Positions 5,555 through 7,926 of a stretch of DNA of 7,926 nucleotides are shown here, in pieces; the first letter of the stretch is position 1, and each line of letters starts with the position of its first letter. The notes under the pieces were generated by a model. It was not told the origin of the DNA. It did no database searches and saw nothing but the letters and a program-made list of their open reading frames with translations. A program made the position numbers and the translations under genes. Source of the DNA: an uncultured Opitutia bacterium (GTDB lineage: Bacteria; Verrucomicrobiota; Verrucomicrobiia; Opitutales; Opitutaceae); contig CALFZM010000391.1 of assembly GCA_937952235.1 (NCBI GenBank), positions 1 through 7,926 of the forward strand, written 5' to 3'.

Positions 5555-7359
5555 GCACGCACCGGCCCAGCCTGCTCCGCGAACGCTCGGACCGGGTGGC
5601 GCTGCTGCTCTTCGCGGCCTGCGCCGTGGCTTCGGTCCTGCTCGGGTTCCGGCTGGTGCCGCCCGCCCAGGCCGAGCGCCTGATCACCCACGGCGGCTGG
5701 TTCTACATCCTCGGCGTTTTCGGGCTCTGGGTGTTCCATGCCTGGCGCGTGCTGCAGGAGCGGCGGGACGTGTGGCTCTCGTGGCTGCGCCGGCCGGGCT
5801 GGACCGGTGCGGTGATCGTCGCGGGCACCGCGTTCGCGCTGTGGTCCGACGAGTTCGCGCACAAGGTGCTCTTCGACGAGTACGTCCTCCAAGGCACCGC
5901 CTGGCACATGCACCTGACCAAGGAGGTCGGCACGCCGCTGCGAGCCTACGACTTCGCCGGCACCTGGCTGGTCATCGATACGTTCCTCGACAAGCGGCCG
6001 TACTTTTTCACGTTCCTCGTCTCGCTGCTGCACGACCTGACCGGCTACCGGCTGGCAAACACCTTCGTGCTCAATGCCGCACTCACGTTCGTGACCCTCG
6101 CCGCCGTGGCCTGGCTCGTCCGCGCGCTCACCGGCCGCGCCGGCCCGGCGCGGCTCGCGGTCGGACTGCTCGCGACCCTGCCGCTCTTCGGCCAGAACGC
6201 CAGCGGCGCGAGCATGGAGCTGCTCAACGTCGCGATGATCGCCGGCGTAACGATCGCCGCCACGCTTTACCTCCGCGTCCCCGACGGCAACCGGCTCGCG
6301 CTGCTCGTGCTCACCGCGGTCCTGCTGGCGCAGACGCGGTACGAGTCCGTGCTGTTCGTCCTGCCGGTCGGCGTCGTCGTCCTGCTCGGCTGGTGGCGCG
6401 CCGGGCGCATCTTCCTGCCCTGGCCCGCGATCATCGCGCCCCTGCTGCTCGTCCCCTACGCCTGGCACGATCGCTTCGTCGGCAGCAAACCGATCCTCTG
6501 GCAGTTACGCGAGGGTGAGTCGGCCCGCTTCGCCTGGCAGTACCTGCGGGGCAATCTCGAGGGCGCGTGGAATTTCTTCTCCAGCGTGTCGCCCGGCCAG
6601 CCAAACTCCGCCTGGCTCGTGCTGCTCGGCGTGGCCGGCCTGATCGCGGCGCTCGCGCGCCTCGCCACCCGCCGGCGGTCAGGGGCGGCCACCCCGCCGG
6701 CGCCCGCGGTTGTGCCCGCCATCGGGCTCATGGCGCTCACCGTGGCCGCCAATCTCGGGCTGCTGATGTTCTACTACTGGAGTCGCCTGGACGAGCCGAT
6801 CGCCACGCGGTTCGCACTGCCGTTCTGCCTCGTGCTCGCCCTTGCCGCGGGCTGGTTCGTCCATCACCTCGATCGCCGCGGCCTGCCCGCACTGCGCATC
6901 GGCACCGCCGGTCTGGCGGTCTGGCTCGCGGTCTGCGCCGCACCGGCGCTCGCCCACCGGTTCTACACGACGCAAAACATGGTCATGCACGAGACCGACT
7001 GGGAGGTGGAGCAGGCGCAGGCCCGCATCCGCCGCGGCCCGGTGCTTTGGATCACCGCCAAGGCCACGATGCCCTTCCTCCTGCAACGCATCCCCGCCGT
7101 GAATACGACGATCGCCGGCGTGCGCGGCCCGCAGATCGCCTGGCACCTGCGCGAGGGCACGTTTCGCGATGTCTTCGTGGCTCAGGTCGTCCGGCCGACG
7201 TCCGCCCAGGGCGACCTGATCGTCGACCCCGACGAAATGCTCCCCCCCGCCTTCCAGCTCGAACCCGTGGCCGAAAAGCGCTTCGGCGCCCGCTGGATCC
7301 GGATCAGCCGGCTCACCGGCATCGACCTGCCGCAGACCCTCGCCCAGCCCGGGGAGTAG
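5551..7359 (+). CDS. GT-C-fold glycosyltransferase-like membrane protein, copy 2
   Basis: This 602-residue protein is a diverged paralogue of the preceding one, with the same order of parts. KVLFDEYVLQGT contains D109-E110; MHLTK, TPLR and DKRPYFFTFLVSLLHDL (147-163) follow. Next come MELLN, LLLAQ-like LLAQTRYESV, WPAIIAPLLLVPY and QPNS, and then a soluble end with LWITAK (499-504) and DVFVAQ near 540. Over the DKRP block 24 of 30 residues match copy 1. It lacks the charged C-terminal tail of copy 1 and has a basic Arg/Ala/Pro-rich cytoplasmic-type linker (RLATRRRSGAATPPAP). The start is GTG 5551, overlapping the previous stop as GTGA, which implies translational coupling. The frame is open far upstream, but those codons are a shadow of copy 1. 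Two such enzymes made together may act in sequence on one glycan or on two acceptors. Confidence 0.72.
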   Translation: MSTHRPSLLRERSDRVALLLFAACAVASVLLGFRLVPPAQAERLITHGGWFYILGVFGLWVFHAWRVLQERRDVWLSWLRRPGWTGAVIVAGTAFALWSDEFAHKVLFDEYVLQGTAWHMHLTKEVGTPLRAYDFAGTWLVIDTFLDKRPYFFTFLVSLLHDLTGYRLANTFVLNAALTFVTLAAVAWLVRALTGRAGPARLAVGLLATLPLFGQNASGASMELLNVAMIAGVTIAATLYLRVPDGNRLALLVLTAVLLAQTRYESVLFVLPVGVVVLLGWWRAGRIFLPWPAIIAPLLLVPYAWHDRFVGSKPILWQLREGESARFAWQYLRGNLEGAWNFFSSVSPGQPNSAWLVLLGVAGLIAALARLATRRRSGAATPPAPAVVPAIGLMALTVAANLGLLMFYYWSRLDEPIATRFALPFCLVLALAAGWFVHHLDRRGLPALRIGTAGLAVWLAVCAAPALAHRFYTTQNMVMHETDWEVEQAQARIRRGPVLWITAKATMPFLLQRIPAVNTTIAGVRGPQIAWHLREGTFRDVFVAQVVRPTSAQGDLIVDPDEMLPPAFQLEPVAEKRFGARWIRISRLTGIDLPQTLAQPGE

Positions 7360-7379
7360 GCCCTTTCGTGCCGCGGCCC

Positions 7380-7395
7380 GGCCGCGCGTGCGGCC
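7380..7395 (+). terminator. GC hairpin after the second membrane enzyme gene
   Basis: GGCCGC (7380-7385) pairs with GCGGCC (7390-7395) around loop GCGT, 20 bp after the stop codon. There is no T tract, so any termination would be weak or factor-dependent. The repeat hairpin at 7404-7425 follows at once and may reinforce it. Confidence 0.35.
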
Positions 7396-7398
7396 TGG

Positions 7399-7437
7399 GG
7401 TGGAGCCGCCTGTCCCCGGGCGGCTGACGTTCGAGGG
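7399..7437. repeat. Palindromic intergenic repeat element, partial copy 2
   Basis: This segment matches positions 3-41 at 35 of 39 bases in the same orientation. The 7-bp hairpin is intact (AGCCGCC at 7404-7410 with GGCGGCT at 7419-7425), while the loop has changed by one base. The right-hand arm seen at 67-79 in copy 1 is not recognisable here, so this copy is truncated or diverged. Both copies lie just beyond the 3' end of a gene. Confidence 0.65.
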
Positions 7438-7572
7438 CCCCGTCCGTGGTTCCCGGTGGGATGCGATCGCCTCTGCATCTGCGCCGAGAGCAGGTTGGGT
7501 GATGCTGTAGCCCAAACCGAAAACGCAACGTCGCGGAGGAATGCCACGTTTCGCCAGGTTTTCTGGGCGAGG

Positions 7573-7600
7573 CTTTGCTTTCCTTCGCGTCTTTGCGTTT
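7573..7600. repeat. Short CTTTG-rich degenerate repeat
   Basis: CTTTGCTTTCCTTCGCGTCT followed by TTGCGTTT contains repeated CTTTG/CTTCG units. Similar tracts (complement GCAAAGACGCGAAGG) are familiar to me as intergenic low-complexity repeats in various GC-rich bacteria. That is recollection, not a search. Confidence 0.3.
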
Positions 7601-7668
7601 GGGATCCCGCTTCGAGGGGCTACGACTTTCTTTGGTGCTCCTCGGGCGTCGCGTCCCGAAGACCGCGT

Positions 7669-7926
7669 TCAGCGCCGCTCCCGCACGGTCCGCTCGATCA
7701 GCGCCTGCCACTCCGCGGCCGTTCCCCCGACGGCGCCGTGCAGCTCCGCGGCCGTGAGACGGTAGATCCGGATCGAGTGCCCGACGACGCCATCGGCCGG
7801 CCGCACGCGCAGGTAATGGCAGAGCCGCGCGAAGCGCAGGAGCTCGTAACGCTTCCAGGCTGTCGTCCAGTTTTCCGCCGGCACCTCGCGCAGCAGCTCG
7901 GCGCGCCGCGCCGGGTTGTCCTGGTG
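7669..7926 (-). CDS. Unrecognised protein, C-terminal fragment cut by the window edge
   Basis: The frame is open from the window edge to a TGA at 7671-7669, giving 85 residues and no upstream stop. A GTG at 7884 could start a 71-residue protein, but the same frame continues before it with protein-like sequence (PARRAELLREV), so I read this as the end of a longer gene. The visible part is rich in Arg, Leu and aromatic residues (ENWTTAWKRYELLRFARLC) and has GHSIRIYRLTAAELHG before a short helical end. I do not recognise the family. It converges on the membrane enzyme genes. Confidence 0.55.
   Translation of the reverse strand, partial: HQDNPARRAELLREVPAENWTTAWKRYELLRFARLCHYLRVRPADGVVGHSIRIYRLTAAELHGAVGGTAAEWQALIERTVRERR

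Larger units (their letters stand above)
7360..7668. other. 309-bp gene-free region between convergent genes
   Basis: The region separates the plus-strand membrane enzyme from the minus-strand gene at the window edge. It holds a GC hairpin at 7380-7395, the second copy of the palindromic repeat (7399-7437), and a CTTTG-rich low-complexity stretch at 7573-7600. Minus-strand reading frames through it are Lys/Arg/Ser-rich and look non-coding. I see no promoter, as expected between convergent genes. Confidence 0.6.

Noticed and set aside
5533..6468. Minus-strand frame opposite the second membrane enzyme
   Set aside because: It has the same antisense signature, with no recognisable domain or start context.
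1..7926. CRISPR array, integrase, IS transposase or phage genes
   Set aside because: No regularly spaced repeats and no transposase, integrase or phage structural motifs are visible on either strand.

Overview
The window is GC-rich bacterial chromosome with dense, mostly short-spaced genes. The two prepilins closely match the short cysteine-free type IV pilins I associate with Verrucomicrobiota, and Opitutaceae-like bacteria are my best guess. That assignment is inference from protein style and base composition; no marker gene here proves it.

Layout, left to right. (1) Positions 1-80 hold a palindromic repeat element, and a diverged partial copy lies at 7399-7437. (2) On the minus strand are a Tat-exported amidohydrolase-like protein (133-1011) and, just upstream of it, a tRNA-Leu(TAA) (1046-1128). 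(3) On the plus strand is the housekeeping pair nadD-rsfS (1308-2359), overlapping by 4 nt: NAD synthesis and ribosome silencing. (4) After an AT-rich regulatory stretch come two paralogous type IV prepilins (2580-2930 and 3205-3561). A textbook intrinsic terminator and a 217-bp intergenic region separate them. (5) Two long paralogous multi-pass membrane proteins follow (3686-5554 and 5551-7359), overlapping by a GTGA junction. They look like GT-C-fold glycosyltransferases (PMT/ArnT-like), with an acidic DE pair in the first large loop and a DKRP-x-FF motif. (6) A 309-bp stretch without a gene holds the second repeat copy. (7) The window ends inside an unrecognised minus-strand gene (7669-7926).

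The most interesting unit is 2431-7359: a duplicated pilin followed by a duplicated GT-C-like membrane enzyme pair. A reasonable but unproven hypothesis is that the membrane enzymes modify the adjacent pilins or another envelope molecule. This would resemble the way dedicated glycosyltransferases next to pilA (TfpO/TfpW) modify pilins in Pseudomonas. Pilin 1 has its own strong terminator, so it can be expressed far more than what follows.
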